Part shown: positions 34,327 to 43,921 of the stretch, one piece after another | Numbering within the stretch: position 1 is the stretch's first letter | Layout: the number at the start of each line of letters is the position of its first letter | Source of the DNA: JBBDST01 sp040904765 | GTDB lineage: Bacteria; Actinomycetota; Nitriliruptoria; Nitriliruptorales; Nitriliruptoraceae | NCBI GenBank assembly: GCA_040904765.1 | Contig: JBBDST010000064.1 | Span: 1 to 64,000, forward strand | Direction of reading: 5' to 3' | Length of the DNA stretch: 64,000 bases | Position numbers and translations under genes: made by a program | The notes under the pieces: generated by a model | Database searches by the model: none | What the model was told of the DNA's origin: nothing | Seen by the model: only the letters and a program-made list of their open reading frames with translations

Positions 34327-34395
34327 TTGGTCGCAGTCACTGTTTGAGTAGGGTGTCCTTCTTGCAGGTTTAGGGATACGACCCGGGAGACGTCG

Positions 34396-35400
34396 ATGAA
34401 ATTTGCGCTCTTTGTCAGTAACCAGCATCCGGCTGGTACCAACATGCTGACCGCGTTAGATGAACAGATTCAGATGGTGCATGCGATCCGCGACCACGGT
34501 TGGGACACCGTGTGGGTCGGCCAACATTTCTTGTCCACGTTGTCGCAAACCCAGCCGGTACCGTTTATGGCGCGGCTTGCAACCGAAGTAGGCGATATGG
34601 ATTTGGGGCTTGGAATCCAACTGATCGCCCTACTAAACCCGGTGCATGTGGCCGAAGAAATCGCAACCCTTGACATCATGTGTCGGGGCAAATTCATCTA
34701 CGGCATTGGGCTTGGCTACCGCGATGTGGAGTACAACGCGTTTGCGATCCCCGATGGCACCCGGGTAGAACGGTTCGAAAAGAACTGGGAGATCATTTCG
34801 CAACTGTGGGCCGGCGAAAGCGTTACGGTCGATCTGCCATGGTGCAAACTGGATAACGCGTCACTCACCACCTTGCCGTTGCAACGCCCACGGCCACAAA
34901 TGTGGGTTGCAGCCAACAGTGACAAAGCCGTGCTGCGTGCTGCCAGGATCGGTGATACCTGGATGATCAATCCACACGCGCGGATGGAAACAGTCGCCAA
35001 TCAGCTCGAACTGTTCCATACCGAACGTGCCGCACACAACCTGCCCCCGGCAACGGAACTGCCGGCGTTCAAAGAGATTTTTTGTGCGCCTAGCCGCAAA
35101 GAAGCAATCGAACTTGCCGCACCGTTTTTGGGCGAGAAGTACCAGACCTACCAGTCGTGGGGTCAGCACAAGGCCCTGCCAGGAGATGAGTCATTCGATC
35201 TGCCGTTTGAACAGTTGGAAGAAGACCGGTTCATTATCGGCTCGCCAGAAGACTGCATCCGACAGTTACTGCCGTGGCGTGACGAACTCAACATCAACAA
35301 TTTCGTGTTTCGCACCCACTGGTCGGGGATGCCGGCAACCTCGGCACTACAGTCGATCGATCTACTCAGCCGCGAAGTCATCCCGGTGTTAAAAGGCTGA
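34396..35400 (+). CDS. LLM class flavin-dependent oxidoreductase (third copy)
   Basis: A 334-residue luciferase-like TIM-barrel oxidoreductase. WDTVWVGQHFLS, LGLGIQLIALLNPVHVAEEIATLD and RGKFIYGIGLGYRD are the family landmarks. It is only distantly related to the paired LLM genes at 6-8 kb, being more like FMN-dependent alkanal monooxygenase-type members. GGGAG precedes the ATG. A strong hairpin follows the stop. The substrate is unknown. Confidence 0.88.
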   Translation: MKFALFVSNQHPAGTNMLTALDEQIQMVHAIRDHGWDTVWVGQHFLSTLSQTQPVPFMARLATEVGDMDLGLGIQLIALLNPVHVAEEIATLDIMCRGKFIYGIGLGYRDVEYNAFAIPDGTRVERFEKNWEIISQLWAGESVTVDLPWCKLDNASLTTLPLQRPRPQMWVAANSDKAVLRAARIGDTWMINPHARMETVANQLELFHTERAAHNLPPATELPAFKEIFCAPSRKEAIELAAPFLGEKYQTYQSWGQHKALPGDESFDLPFEQLEEDRFIIGSPEDCIRQLLPWRDELNINNFVFRTHWSGMPATSALQSIDLLSREVIPVLKG

Positions 35401-35415
35401 CACCGTCCGTTCATG

Positions 35416-35450
35416 CCAGTGGGCCCGGCGTAACTGCCGGGGCCCACTGG
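35416..35450. terminator. Bidirectional hairpin between LLM and capA-like genes
   Basis: CCAGTGGGCCCGGC pairs with GCCGGGGCCCACTGG (one bulged G) across a 6-nt loop. It lies between convergent stops at 35400 and 35467. No T-run is present, but the stability and location fit a shared terminator. Confidence 0.75.
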
Positions 35451-35466
35451 TGTGACGTGGCAAAAG

Positions 35467-36798
35467 TTAACGAACGTCGATGATGCCGACGCCATTTTCG
35501 TTGCGAATGGTGGTACCAAACGGGTCGGACAGCTCCTGCTCGTAGGCAATCAACGCATCTGCTTGCTCGCCTTCGATGGCCAAAGGAATACCGACGTGGC
35601 CGGCCTGTTCTTTGCTCATTGACCAGTCGTAGGGGTGAAGTTCGATCTGGTCAATCGCACCGGAGGCGTTGATGTTGCAGATCGGCACGAAACCGCCCTC
35701 AACTTTGCCGCAGAAGTAGCCCCCCGGTGGGTTCTCCGGGTTGTCCGCACCAGAGTTTTTCCGGGCCGTGATGCCTTCTTCAACGGTCGCAGTTTGGTAG
35801 TTCGGCAGGTTGAAGTGGGTGCGTTCAAAAAAGTCGGTTGGGAACTTCGTCACGTTGTCAGACATGCGGAAGAAGTCACCTGGATCATAAAACACTGGCT
35901 TGCCGTTATACACCTCGATGCCCCGCAACGATGCGTGTCCACCTTCGGCCACAAACAGGTCACAGCCAGCGTCAACGCTGGCGCGTGCGAACTGTTTGGA
36001 GAACTCTGGTGGCGCATGGATGCCCTGCTTTGGGTCCCATTCGTGGTTGTGTACGTGCACCATCACAAAGTCACACATTGCTTTGGCTTTTTCGATGCTG
36101 CGACGGTGACGTTCAAGGTCGAGCGGATCAACGTCAGTTACAAGCCCGTCGACGTCACCTAAACGCACTTTGGTGACACTGACGTGAAGCCCGGCCGGGT
36201 GGGCCCACCATTCGTCGTCAGCGACTTGCAGGATCCACCAGCCCATCGACTTCCACATGTCGCGCAGTTGAGCAAGTTTTTCTTCGTCCGCGACGTAACG
36301 AAACCGCAACGGGTTCAGACCGGGGCGGCCTTTAATGTCTGGCCGTGGTTGACCTGCGCGACTAAACGGCTGAAACGACGACGCCATTGAAATCACGCCG
36401 ACTTTAAAGTCGTCTGTGCCGATGATTGCCGGCGCGGATGCTTCTTCAAGGTCGTTGCCTGCACCGGCGTGTGCCAGGCCGGCGTCTTGCAACGCAGCGA
36501 TGGTGCTTTTCATGCCACCGTAGGAGTAGTCAAGCGTGTGGTTCGACGCAAGCGTCACGCCTTGGAACCCCATCCAACTCAGTTCGTCCAGGATGGAGCG
36601 GGGTGAACGCATCCACGTCCAGCCTGCTTCGGCCGCCGGATACACCTCGGGGCCGTCGTAGTCATGGATGAGCGTCTCAAGGTGGGTGAGCGTGATATCG
36701 GCCGACTGGGTGCGTTTAACGATCTCATGGAACCGATCGGATGTGGCGTCACGCACGACGCCGTTTAAAATCGAGTCGCCGGTGAAAGCAAACTTCAT
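35467..36798 (-). CDS. CapA family (PGA_cap) metallophosphoesterase-like protein
   Basis: A 443-residue protein of the CapA fold, a metallophosphoesterase relative. GDSIL near the N-terminus, THLETLIHDYDGPE, SNHTLDYSYGG and VHVHNHEW are the metal-site landmarks. CapA is needed for poly-gamma-glutamate export in Bacillus, but this lone gene has no capB or capC nearby and no signal peptide, so that role is not implied. ATG at 36798 with GGGAG is preferred to an in-frame start 35 codons upstream. Confidence 0.82.
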   Translation of the reverse strand: MKFAFTGDSILNGVVRDATSDRFHEIVKRTQSADITLTHLETLIHDYDGPEVYPAAEAGWTWMRSPRSILDELSWMGFQGVTLASNHTLDYSYGGMKSTIAALQDAGLAHAGAGNDLEEASAPAIIGTDDFKVGVISMASSFQPFSRAGQPRPDIKGRPGLNPLRFRYVADEEKLAQLRDMWKSMGWWILQVADDEWWAHPAGLHVSVTKVRLGDVDGLVTDVDPLDLERHRRSIEKAKAMCDFVMVHVHNHEWDPKQGIHAPPEFSKQFARASVDAGCDLFVAEGGHASLRGIEVYNGKPVFYDPGDFFRMSDNVTKFPTDFFERTHFNLPNYQTATVEEGITARKNSGADNPENPPGGYFCGKVEGGFVPICNINASGAIDQIELHPYDWSMSKEQAGHVGIPLAIEGEQADALIAYEQELSDPFGTTIRNENGVGIIDVR

Positions 36799-36926
36799 GG
36801 TGTCTCCCAACAGGTGGTATGGGTAGCGGTGGTAAAACGTGGCGGCAGGGCACCGGCATGTGCCAGCCGGTTCGACGGGCAGCAAACGGCTGCGCCCTAG
36901 CACCCTTGTACCCTAGTCAACAGTTG

Positions 36927-37997
36927 CTATGCGCCGAAGCGAAATCTGTGAAACCGGTTCACGTCAGGCTGTTCGATTCCGCGGGCCACACAAAAACTGT
37001 GAGCAACTTCAGCCAGCAGCACGCTGCCATCGGCAGCTACTGCAAGCCCGTGTGGTGCGATGAACTCGCCATCACCCGTGCCATCCCCGCCACTGACATG
37101 ACGGTGCAGCAGCACACCATTTGGCGAAAACACGCTGATACGCGCCGGTGCTTGGGCATAGTTGACGCCGTGGCGAAACGACCGGTCGGCCGGCCACCAG
37201 GTAAGTTCGCCGACATACACGTTGCCGGTCGCATCAAGGCCTAACGCGCACGGACGCTGCACGTCGTTCCACACGTCAATCACTGCCCCGGTGGCATCGA
37301 ACACTTGCAGCCGATCGTTTTCACGATCTGCCACCACCACCTGGCTATGTGCCGTCACGACCAGTGCATGCGGCAGGCGAAACTGGCCTGGCGCTGATCC
37401 AGGTCCACCAAATGACTGCAGCAACGTCCCGTTAGCATCAAAACGGTGGACGGCTGCGTTGCCATACCCGTCGGTCACATAGCGGTCGCCGTTGGGGGCG
37501 ACCGCAAGGGCTGTTGGCCGATGAAACGGTGCTCCGGCCCGTACGATCGACAACGTCCGGGCATAGATACTGCCCTCATGCGCATAGCCGGTGTCACTGG
37601 GCGTATCGGGCTCACCAAGCGTTGCCGTATGGGTGCCATCAGCCGTAAAACACCAGACGGCGTGCGCTAGCTCGTCAACCACATACACCGTGTCATCAAA
37701 TCCGACCGCAATGCCGTGTGGACGTGGACTGAACAGGCCGGCACCAAACTGGCGTACAAACTGGCCTGAAACGTCAAACACGGTCACAACCGACGGGTTA
37801 CGGGTGAGCAGCAAAACGTCACCGTTTGGCGCCACGGCAACATCAGCAACGTCAGGTGCGCCAGGGGCCTCACGCGCGTCAAGAAACGTGCCGGTAGCAA
37901 GTGGTGCCACACTGAACGTCGCCACAGGCTTCACCTTCACATTGCTGGCCGACAAGTCGTCGGCAAAGCATAAGGGTGACGCGTAGACTTCCCGCAT
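36927..37997 (-). CDS. NHL-repeat beta-propeller protein
   Basis: A 356-residue protein with about six NHL-type repeats, each with the pattern GIAVG..D.VYVVDE or ALAVAPNGDRYVTDG followed by V..F...G. It should fold as a six-bladed propeller, a scaffold used for ligand binding or in lyases. No signal peptide is evident. The start is uncertain: GTG codons around residue 21 (VKVKPVATF) are alternatives to the ATG at 37997. It is divergent from the rhodanese gene with only 26 nt between starts, so promoters must overlap the coding ends. Confidence 0.78.
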   Translation of the reverse strand: MREVYASPLCFADDLSASNVKVKPVATFSVAPLATGTFLDAREAPGAPDVADVAVAPNGDVLLLTRNPSVVTVFDVSGQFVRQFGAGLFSPRPHGIAVGFDDTVYVVDELAHAVWCFTADGTHTATLGEPDTPSDTGYAHEGSIYARTLSIVRAGAPFHRPTALAVAPNGDRYVTDGYGNAAVHRFDANGTLLQSFGGPGSAPGQFRLPHALVVTAHSQVVVADRENDRLQVFDATGAVIDVWNDVQRPCALGLDATGNVYVGELTWWPADRSFRHGVNYAQAPARISVFSPNGVLLHRHVSGGDGTGDGEFIAPHGLAVAADGSVLLAEVAHSFCVARGIEQPDVNRFHRFRFGA

Positions 37998-38023
37998 CTA
38001 CCCCGCCAAACTAAGGACCTGCC

Positions 38024-38419
38024 ATGCGCCGCGTCGCTGCGTTGGTTGCCGCCATCGTGCCGTTTTTGCTGCTGGCTTCACGCGACAGCCAAACCCCCGG
38101 GGTCCGTCGCGTTTCGGTTGAAGACATTGCCGCCACCCTCGAACACGACAGCCCGGTGCTGTTAGACGTTCGCACGCAAGAAGAAGTTGCTCAGGCACGC
38201 CTGGCAGACACGGTCGTCAACATCGATTTTTATGCGCCCGGGTTTACCAGCGACATTGCCGCACTTGATCGCGATCAGACGTACGTGCTGTACTGCCGCA
38301 GTGGTCAACGCACCAGTCACGTCACAACGTTGATGACTGACCTTGGATTCACCGACGTGCGTGAACTGGCCGGCGGGCTTATTCGCTGGGTTGACGCCGG
38401 CAAACCTTTAAGCGCCTAG
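38024..38419 (+). CDS. Exported rhodanese-like protein
   Basis: A 131-residue single-domain rhodanese. The first ~19 residues (VAALVAAIVPFLLLAS) form a signal or anchor. The active-site Cys91 lies in the loop CRSGQRT, a 6-residue-type loop suited to sulfur transfer. LLDVRTQEE is the usual second landmark. It probably acts outside the membrane on persulfide sulfur. It converges with purD, the stops being 4 bp apart. Confidence 0.85.
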   Translation: MRRVAALVAAIVPFLLLASRDSQTPGVRRVSVEDIAATLEHDSPVLLDVRTQEEVAQARLADTVVNIDFYAPGFTSDIAALDRDQTYVLYCRSGQRTSHVTTLMTDLGFTDVRELAGGLIRWVDAGKPLSA

Positions 38420-38423
38420 CGGC

Positions 38424-39683
38424 TCAAGTGGCGATGTCGCTGCGGTAAGTCGCGCCATGAAAACGAATCTTGGCGGCAGCCGCGTACGCCCGTTGACGCG
38501 CCTCAGCGCGGTCGCGACCAACTGCGGTGACGTTTAATACCCGTCCGCCGCTAGTGACAAGCGCCCCATCGTCACGACGGGTCGTGCCGGCATGAAACAC
38601 GACCACATTCGGATCGACTTCGGCGGCATCAATGCCGGTGATCACTTCACCGGTCGTGTAGGCCCCGGGGTAACCAGCTGACGTCAATGCCACGGTCACT
38701 GCCGCCTCATCCCGCCAGCCAACCGGCACGTCACTGACTTGCCCGGTTGCTGCCGCATACAACAGGGCCGCAAAGTCGCCTTCGAAACGCGGCAAAATCG
38801 CCTGTGTTTCCGGATCTCCAAAGCGTGCGTTGAACTCAAGCAGTTTTGGCCCGTTGACGGTTAGAACAATACCGGCGTACAGCAACCCACGAAACGGCGT
38901 GCCCCGTTGGGCCAGTTCGGCTAACACCGGTCGAAAAACGCTTTCAGCAAGCTCCTGCACGTCGTCAACGTCAAAGCCGGCAACCGGCGAGAACGCCCCC
39001 ATACCGCCGGTGTTTGGTCCTTCGTCACCGTCGTAGGCCCGTTTGTAGTCTTGTGCTGGGCAGAGCAACACCACGTCAGTGCCGTCACACACTCCAAACA
39101 CGCTGCGTTCTGGCCCATCCAAAAACTCTTCAATGACCAAGGTGGTGCCGGCATCTCCAAACGTCCGCTCGATAAGGGCCGCATGAACCGCTTTGTGGGC
39201 CTCGACCAGTGACGTTGTAACGGTCACTCCTTTGCCTTGCGCAAGCCCGTTAGCTTTCACCACATGTGGGGCACCGAAACGTTCTAACGCCGCGTACGCA
39301 GCCGCAACGTCGCTGACCGCAACACTGCCGGCGGTTGGCACGTTGGCTGCTGCCATCACCTGTTTCGCAAACGTCTTGGACGCTTCGATCTGTGCCCCAT
39401 TGGCGTCAGGTCCAAACACGGCGATCGCGTTTGCGCGCAAGGCGTCCGCAACGCCGGCAACCAGAGGCGCTTCAGGTCCGACAACAACCAGATCGATCGT
39501 TTCACGTTGCGCCAAGGCAACAACCGCTTCGGGCTTAAGCATGTCAAGCGCAAACACGGGCCCAAGCGTTTCCATCCCCGGGTTTCCTGGGGCAGAACAC
39601 AGGTAGGTCACCGATGGCGAACGGTTCAGCCGCCACGCCAAGGCATGTTCTCGTCCACCACTGCCAATCACCATCACCCGCAT
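38424..39683 (-). CDS. purD: Phosphoribosylamine-glycine ligase
   Basis: A 419-residue ATP-grasp enzyme that joins phosphoribosylamine and glycine in purine synthesis. VIGSGGREHALAWRL, GPEAPLVAGVAD, KANGLAQGKGV and the ARFGDPETQ metal/ATP motif are present. ATG at 39683 follows AAGGGG nine bases upstream; a GTG at 39689 starts directly after the preceding stop. It is immediately downstream of a FAD oxidoreductase and purA on the same strand. Confidence 0.96.
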   Translation of the reverse strand: MRVMVIGSGGREHALAWRLNRSPSVTYLCSAPGNPGMETLGPVFALDMLKPEAVVALAQRETIDLVVVGPEAPLVAGVADALRANAIAVFGPDANGAQIEASKTFAKQVMAAANVPTAGSVAVSDVAAAYAALERFGAPHVVKANGLAQGKGVTVTTSLVEAHKAVHAALIERTFGDAGTTLVIEEFLDGPERSVFGVCDGTDVVLLCPAQDYKRAYDGDEGPNTGGMGAFSPVAGFDVDDVQELAESVFRPVLAELAQRGTPFRGLLYAGIVLTVNGPKLLEFNARFGDPETQAILPRFEGDFAALLYAAATGQVSDVPVGWRDEAAVTVALTSAGYPGAYTTGEVITGIDAAEVDPNVVVFHAGTTRRDDGALVTSGGRVLNVTAVGRDRAEARQRAYAAAAKIRFHGATYRSDIAT

Positions 39684-39689
39684 GTTCAC

Positions 39690-40958
39690 TTACCCCTTGG
39701 TTTCGGTGAGTATGGCCTGTGCGGCCCGTCGCCCCGACACCAGAGCGCCTTGAATAGTGCCGGTGTCGCGATGGTCACCTGCGACATACAACCGTGAAGT
39801 GAGTTTCACGTCACGGGCCATCACCGCCAAATCGTTTGGTTGTTGGCGCGGCTGCGCATAGGCAATTTCATACACAGCCAGCTGCTGCCAGTTGGCAACT
39901 TCAGGGCTGTACCACGTAGCCAGCTGGCGGCGTAACGTTTGGTCTGTTTTGGTCGCGTCGTGGCCCACTCCAAGCAGTGACACGGAAATCAACGTTTTGC
40001 CCTCTGGTGCATACGAGGGCGCAATGTTGGTCACCACGGCGCAAGTAGTGATCGGCCCTTCGCTTGGCAAACCCAAATCGAGCGTGCGGGCGTAGGTGGG
40101 CGCTTCGTCTGTGACGTAATACACGGTGGTGGTGCCAAGACCTGGCGCCACGTGACCGAGCTGACCGTCAGTAAGCAAAGCTTTAGCGTTGGGCGGATCG
40201 GTTGCGACAACCACGCGGTCGGCATGCACCGTGTCGCCATCTGCCAACGCGACGATCACCCGGTCGGTGGTTTCCTCGATGCGCACAATGCGGGTGTTTA
40301 ACCGGACGTGTTCGTTGATGGGGGCCGCCAGTTGTGCCGAAAGTGCCCCCATCCCTGCGGCAGGGACTGCCACGTCGCCGGTGAAGAAACTCCGAAACAC
40401 CAGTTCGGTCAGACGTGATGAGGTTGACAAGTCCGGGTCAAAAAACACGCCGGCGAGAAACGGCTGAAAGAACCGTTCGATGCTGCGCGACGAGAACCGC
40501 AGCGCCTCAAACAGTTGTGCGGTGGTGCCTTGCCCCCGGTTCGCAAGCGTCTGGCCAGGCGGACGAGTGATGGCACGACGCCAAAACATGAGCCGTGCCA
40601 GATCATTTATCGTAAAGATTGGGGCCCGCAACGTGGCAAACGCCGAGCTAGGTTCCCGAAACGGATCGCCGATGCGGTGCACATCGCCGTCAACGTGAAT
40701 ACGTACCCCTGGGGCGAATGCCTGCAAGTCAAGTGCGTGATAGTCAAAACGTCGTTTCGCTGCCGGATAGCCGGTGAGCAGCACCTGAAAGCCACGGTCA
40801 AGAATAAAGCCGTCCACGTGGTCGCTACGGACACGCCCGCCAACACACGGGTTGGTGTCAAACACGACAACGGAGCGTCCTTGGTCGATCAGGTCTCGGG
40901 CGCAAGTAAGCCCGGCAAGGCCAGCACCGATGACGGCAACGTCGAAACGTTCAGGCAT
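39690..40958 (-). CDS. FAD-dependent amine oxidase/phytoene desaturase-like oxidoreductase
   Basis: A 422-residue flavoprotein. The N-terminal dinucleotide-binding fold is VAVIGAGLAGLTCARDL with VFDTNPCVGGRVRS. The C-terminal FAD motif is LYVAGDHRDTGTIQGALVSGRRAA. It belongs to the NAD(P)/FAD-dependent oxidoreductase group containing amine oxidases and protoporphyrinogen/phytoene enzymes. The substrate is unknown. Its start overlaps the purA stop by 8 nt and its stop abuts purD, so it is embedded in a purine operon, which is unexpected. Confidence 0.85.
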   Translation of the reverse strand: MPERFDVAVIGAGLAGLTCARDLIDQGRSVVVFDTNPCVGGRVRSDHVDGFILDRGFQVLLTGYPAAKRRFDYHALDLQAFAPGVRIHVDGDVHRIGDPFREPSSAFATLRAPIFTINDLARLMFWRRAITRPPGQTLANRGQGTTAQLFEALRFSSRSIERFFQPFLAGVFFDPDLSTSSRLTELVFRSFFTGDVAVPAAGMGALSAQLAAPINEHVRLNTRIVRIEETTDRVIVALADGDTVHADRVVVATDPPNAKALLTDGQLGHVAPGLGTTTVYYVTDEAPTYARTLDLGLPSEGPITTCAVVTNIAPSYAPEGKTLISVSLLGVGHDATKTDQTLRRQLATWYSPEVANWQQLAVYEIAYAQPRQQPNDLAVMARDVKLTSRLYVAGDHRDTGTIQGALVSGRRAAQAILTETKG

Positions 40959-42252
40959 GACTGACCAGCGGCACGTCCCGACGAATCAACGTTTGGGACC
41001 GTTTCGGGCCGATCGACACCCACGTGATGGGGGTGTCTGATTCGCCTTCCAACGCGTCGACATAGTCGCGGGCTTCTTGTGGCAAATCGCCGTAGGCGCT
41101 GATGTTGGAGATGTCTCCGGTCCAGCCGGCAAAGTCTTGATACACCGGTTCGGCATGATGGAAGATGCTTTGGTGGGGCGGGAAATGGCGGTATTCCTCG
41201 CCGTTGTAGCGATATGCGGTTGCCACTTTCAACGTGGGAAACTGTGACAGGACATCCAGTTTGGTGAGGAAAATGTCGGTGAATCCGTTCACCCGGTTGG
41301 CGTAGCGTGACAGCACAGCGTCAAACCATCCGACCCGGCGGGTGCGCCCGGTGGTGGTGCCAAACTCGCCACCGATATCCGTGATTTTCGCGCCGATGTC
41401 ATCAAACAGTTCGGTTGGAAACGGTCCAGCCCCAACTCGGGTGACATACGCCTTGGTGATACCAATAACCCGGTCAACGTGTTTTGGGCCAAGGCCGGCA
41501 CCGGTCAACGCACCGCCTGCGACCGGATTCGATGAGGTCACAAACGGATAGGTGCCGTGGTCGAGGTCAAGCAGGGTGCCTTGGGCTCCTTCGAGGATGA
41601 TGTGTTTGCCGCTTTCTAGGGCCGTGTGGATCAGATCGGTCGTGTCGGCATGCAGCGGAGCGAGCCGTTTGGCGTAACCCAGATATTCGGTAGCGATGTC
41701 ATCGGCACTCATCGGCAGCCGGTTGTAGATTTTGGCGAGCTGCTCGTTTTTGTGTTCCAGCGCCGCTTCAAGTTTTTTACGGAAAATGTTTTCGTCAAAC
41801 AGATCCTGAAACCGTAAACCCACTCGGGCGGCTTTATCGGCGTAGGCCGGACCGATTCCACGGCGGGTCGTGCCCAGATTGTTGCTGCCAAGCCGACGTT
41901 CGGTGAGCAGGTCAAGTTCGCGGTGATACGGCATGATCAGGTGCGCGTTGCCAGAAACTTTAATGCGACTAAACGGGTCAAGGCCGCGTGCGGTGAGCCC
42001 GTCGAGTTCTTCCAGCAACACCTTAGGATCGATAACGACCCCGTCGGCAATCACCGGGGTCACATGCGGATAAAGGATGCCTGAAGGGATGAGATGCAGT
42101 TTGAACACTTCATCGCCGACAATGACGGTGTGTCCGGCGTTATTTCCGCCTTGGTAGCGCACCACAAGGTCGGTTGCATCGGCCAAGAGGTCGGTTGCTT
42201 TCCCCTTGCCTTCGTCACCCCATTGGGCACCAACGATGATCGTTACCGGCAC
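40951..42252 (-). CDS. purA: Adenylosuccinate synthetase
   Basis: A 433-residue GTP-dependent enzyme converting IMP and aspartate to adenylosuccinate. GAQWGDEGKGK at the N-terminus, GGNNAGHT, the TTRRGIGPAYADKAAR switch region and TTGRTRRVGWFD are diagnostic. The start is a GTG with AAGGACAAG upstream. It is the first gene of a purA-FAD oxidoreductase-purD unit. Confidence 0.97.
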   Translation of the reverse strand: MPVTIIVGAQWGDEGKGKATDLLADATDLVVRYQGGNNAGHTVIVGDEVFKLHLIPSGILYPHVTPVIADGVVIDPKVLLEELDGLTARGLDPFSRIKVSGNAHLIMPYHRELDLLTERRLGSNNLGTTRRGIGPAYADKAARVGLRFQDLFDENIFRKKLEAALEHKNEQLAKIYNRLPMSADDIATEYLGYAKRLAPLHADTTDLIHTALESGKHIILEGAQGTLLDLDHGTYPFVTSSNPVAGGALTGAGLGPKHVDRVIGITKAYVTRVGAGPFPTELFDDIGAKITDIGGEFGTTTGRTRRVGWFDAVLSRYANRVNGFTDIFLTKLDVLSQFPTLKVATAYRYNGEEYRHFPPHQSIFHHAEPVYQDFAGWTGDISNISAYGDLPQEARDYVDALEGESDTPITWVSIGPKRSQTLIRRDVPLVSHA

Positions 42253-42377
42253 ACCTTGTCCTTCACATCAGAGTCCCCGCACGCAACGTTTGGGGCTGCT
42301 TTCTTCACGACACGGCCAGTTGCTTGCCACAGCCGATAACCGTAGCGCACCCCACGACTGTAACTGTAGGTGTGGTC

Positions 42378-43889
42378 TTAGCGAGACACCTGCGGATCAT
42401 GCTGCCGGACCCGGTACCGCATCGTCGCAATGCTCTCACCGGTGAGGATGCCGCCGCGCGCCAACAGCCGGCCACGTTCCCAGTTCGACAAGCCAAGTTC
42501 TGGCACACCCAACGCATACTGGCCATCCACCCAACGGGTGAACCCGTCACCAACATAGGGGGCTTCGGCCGTATTAAACGCCAACACATGGTCGTCTTCG
42601 TCGCGACTGATCACCGACAACACAAACCGAGGCGCGTAGGTATTAAACAAGCCGATCGCCTCGACAAGATCGTCACACAGCACGACGCTCATTTCGGGCG
42701 CGTCTTCCCATTCCCATTCGGTTGCCAACACCGCCATATCGCTTTGTTCTGCCCGGGTTTCTTGATGGGTGCCATCAGCCCGCGCAACTGCGACCGGCAC
42801 ATCAAACCAATCAACGGGAACATAGTTGGCTGCGTCACCAACCACATGCAGTTTCGGCACGCTGTCACGCCGCGAAGCAGCATCGGTAAGCGCATCGATA
42901 ACAACCGGCATCAGCGTGTCCGCATGCGACCGAGGCACCACAACGACATTCAACGTGTTACACACTTTGCGATCCAACGAATGAACGATCACCGCCTGTA
43001 ACCGCCCCACATCGGCAGTGCCAGTAGCGATAAGCCACGCCCCACCAGTGCCGTGAGCAGACACCGGCACGCCTGCCTGCAAAGCCACTGCAGAAAGGTC
43101 CTTAACCGCTTTGCCTGAACCGCGCGCTACCGCCAAAGCCAGCCGCGGATCACTAAACAGCGCCCAGCCGGCGGCATGGGAAGCCGCATCCACCAGCGAC
43201 ACCACCCCTTTAGGCAGTCCGGCCTGTTCGCGGGCCGGTTCAAGCACATGAGTGACAATCGCCCGGGCCGTGTTTAACGCGTCCGAACCGATCCGAAACA
43301 CCACCGTGTTGCCGGAACGCAACACCCCAAGCGCATCAGCAAACACGTTGGGTCGGCCTTCAAACACAAACGCAATCACTCCGAGCCGGTCGATGACTTC
43401 ATCAAGCGTGAATCCGTCGTGGGTGATGGTGCGCCGCACGTGGCCACGCAGCGACGGCGTCACAACCCAGTTGTCAAGCCCCGCGATCATGTCGCGACGC
43501 ATCGCTTCGGTGATCACCAGCCGGGTGGTTGAACGCCCCCGTGCTTTGGCCTGTTCGACGTCAGTGTCATTTGCCGCCACTATCTGGGCGAACACGGTGT
43601 CATCACCGAGCCGATCGGCAAACGCAGCAAAAAACGTGTCAAGCGCGTGATCATCTATTTCACCCAGCGCACGAAACGCACCGGCGGCGGCACCGACCGC
43701 GTCCGCTGCTGCAGCCCGATCGCTTTTTTTAATGTGCAGCAGTTCGCCTGTATCTGGCACCACAATCAGCGCATCGCCGGCACCAAACGCGTTCGCTAAC
43801 GCCTCATCAACTTGCACCCTGCGATCACCACCAACAATCAGGGTCATCCCTGCAGTAAGCGTTGTGAGAGGTTCAACCATCCCGCTCAC
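42378..43889 (-). CDS. ProA-like aldehyde dehydrogenase with N-terminal extension
   Basis: A 503-residue member of the aldehyde dehydrogenase superfamily resembling gamma-glutamyl phosphate reductase. FEGRPNVFADALGVLRSGNTVVFRIGSDA and SAHGTGGAW match ProA, and the catalytic Cys lies in RKVCNTLNVVVV. About 65 residues at the N-terminus (an INHERENTLY separate-looking VGGDRRVQVDEALANAF segment) precede the usual ProA start, and the total is ~80 residues longer than typical ProA. No proB is nearby. It may be the proline-pathway enzyme or a specialised dehydrogenase. The GTG start has AAAGGG seven bases upstream. Confidence 0.75.
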   Translation of the reverse strand: MSGMVEPLTTLTAGMTLIVGGDRRVQVDEALANAFGAGDALIVVPDTGELLHIKKSDRAAAADAVGAAAGAFRALGEIDDHALDTFFAAFADRLGDDTVFAQIVAANDTDVEQAKARGRSTTRLVITEAMRRDMIAGLDNWVVTPSLRGHVRRTITHDGFTLDEVIDRLGVIAFVFEGRPNVFADALGVLRSGNTVVFRIGSDALNTARAIVTHVLEPAREQAGLPKGVVSLVDAASHAAGWALFSDPRLALAVARGSGKAVKDLSAVALQAGVPVSAHGTGGAWLIATGTADVGRLQAVIVHSLDRKVCNTLNVVVVPRSHADTLMPVVIDALTDAASRRDSVPKLHVVGDAANYVPVDWFDVPVAVARADGTHQETRAEQSDMAVLATEWEWEDAPEMSVVLCDDLVEAIGLFNTYAPRFVLSVISRDEDDHVLAFNTAEAPYVGDGFTRWVDGQYALGVPELGLSNWERGRLLARGGILTGESIATMRYRVRQHDPQVSR

Positions 43890-43921
43890 ACGCCTGCCCT
43901 TTCATCCACTTCACACGTCAC

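Noticed and set aside
35467..36798. Poly-gamma-glutamate capsule synthesis role
   Set aside because: There are no capB, capC or pgs genes nearby and no signal or anchor; only the fold is supported.
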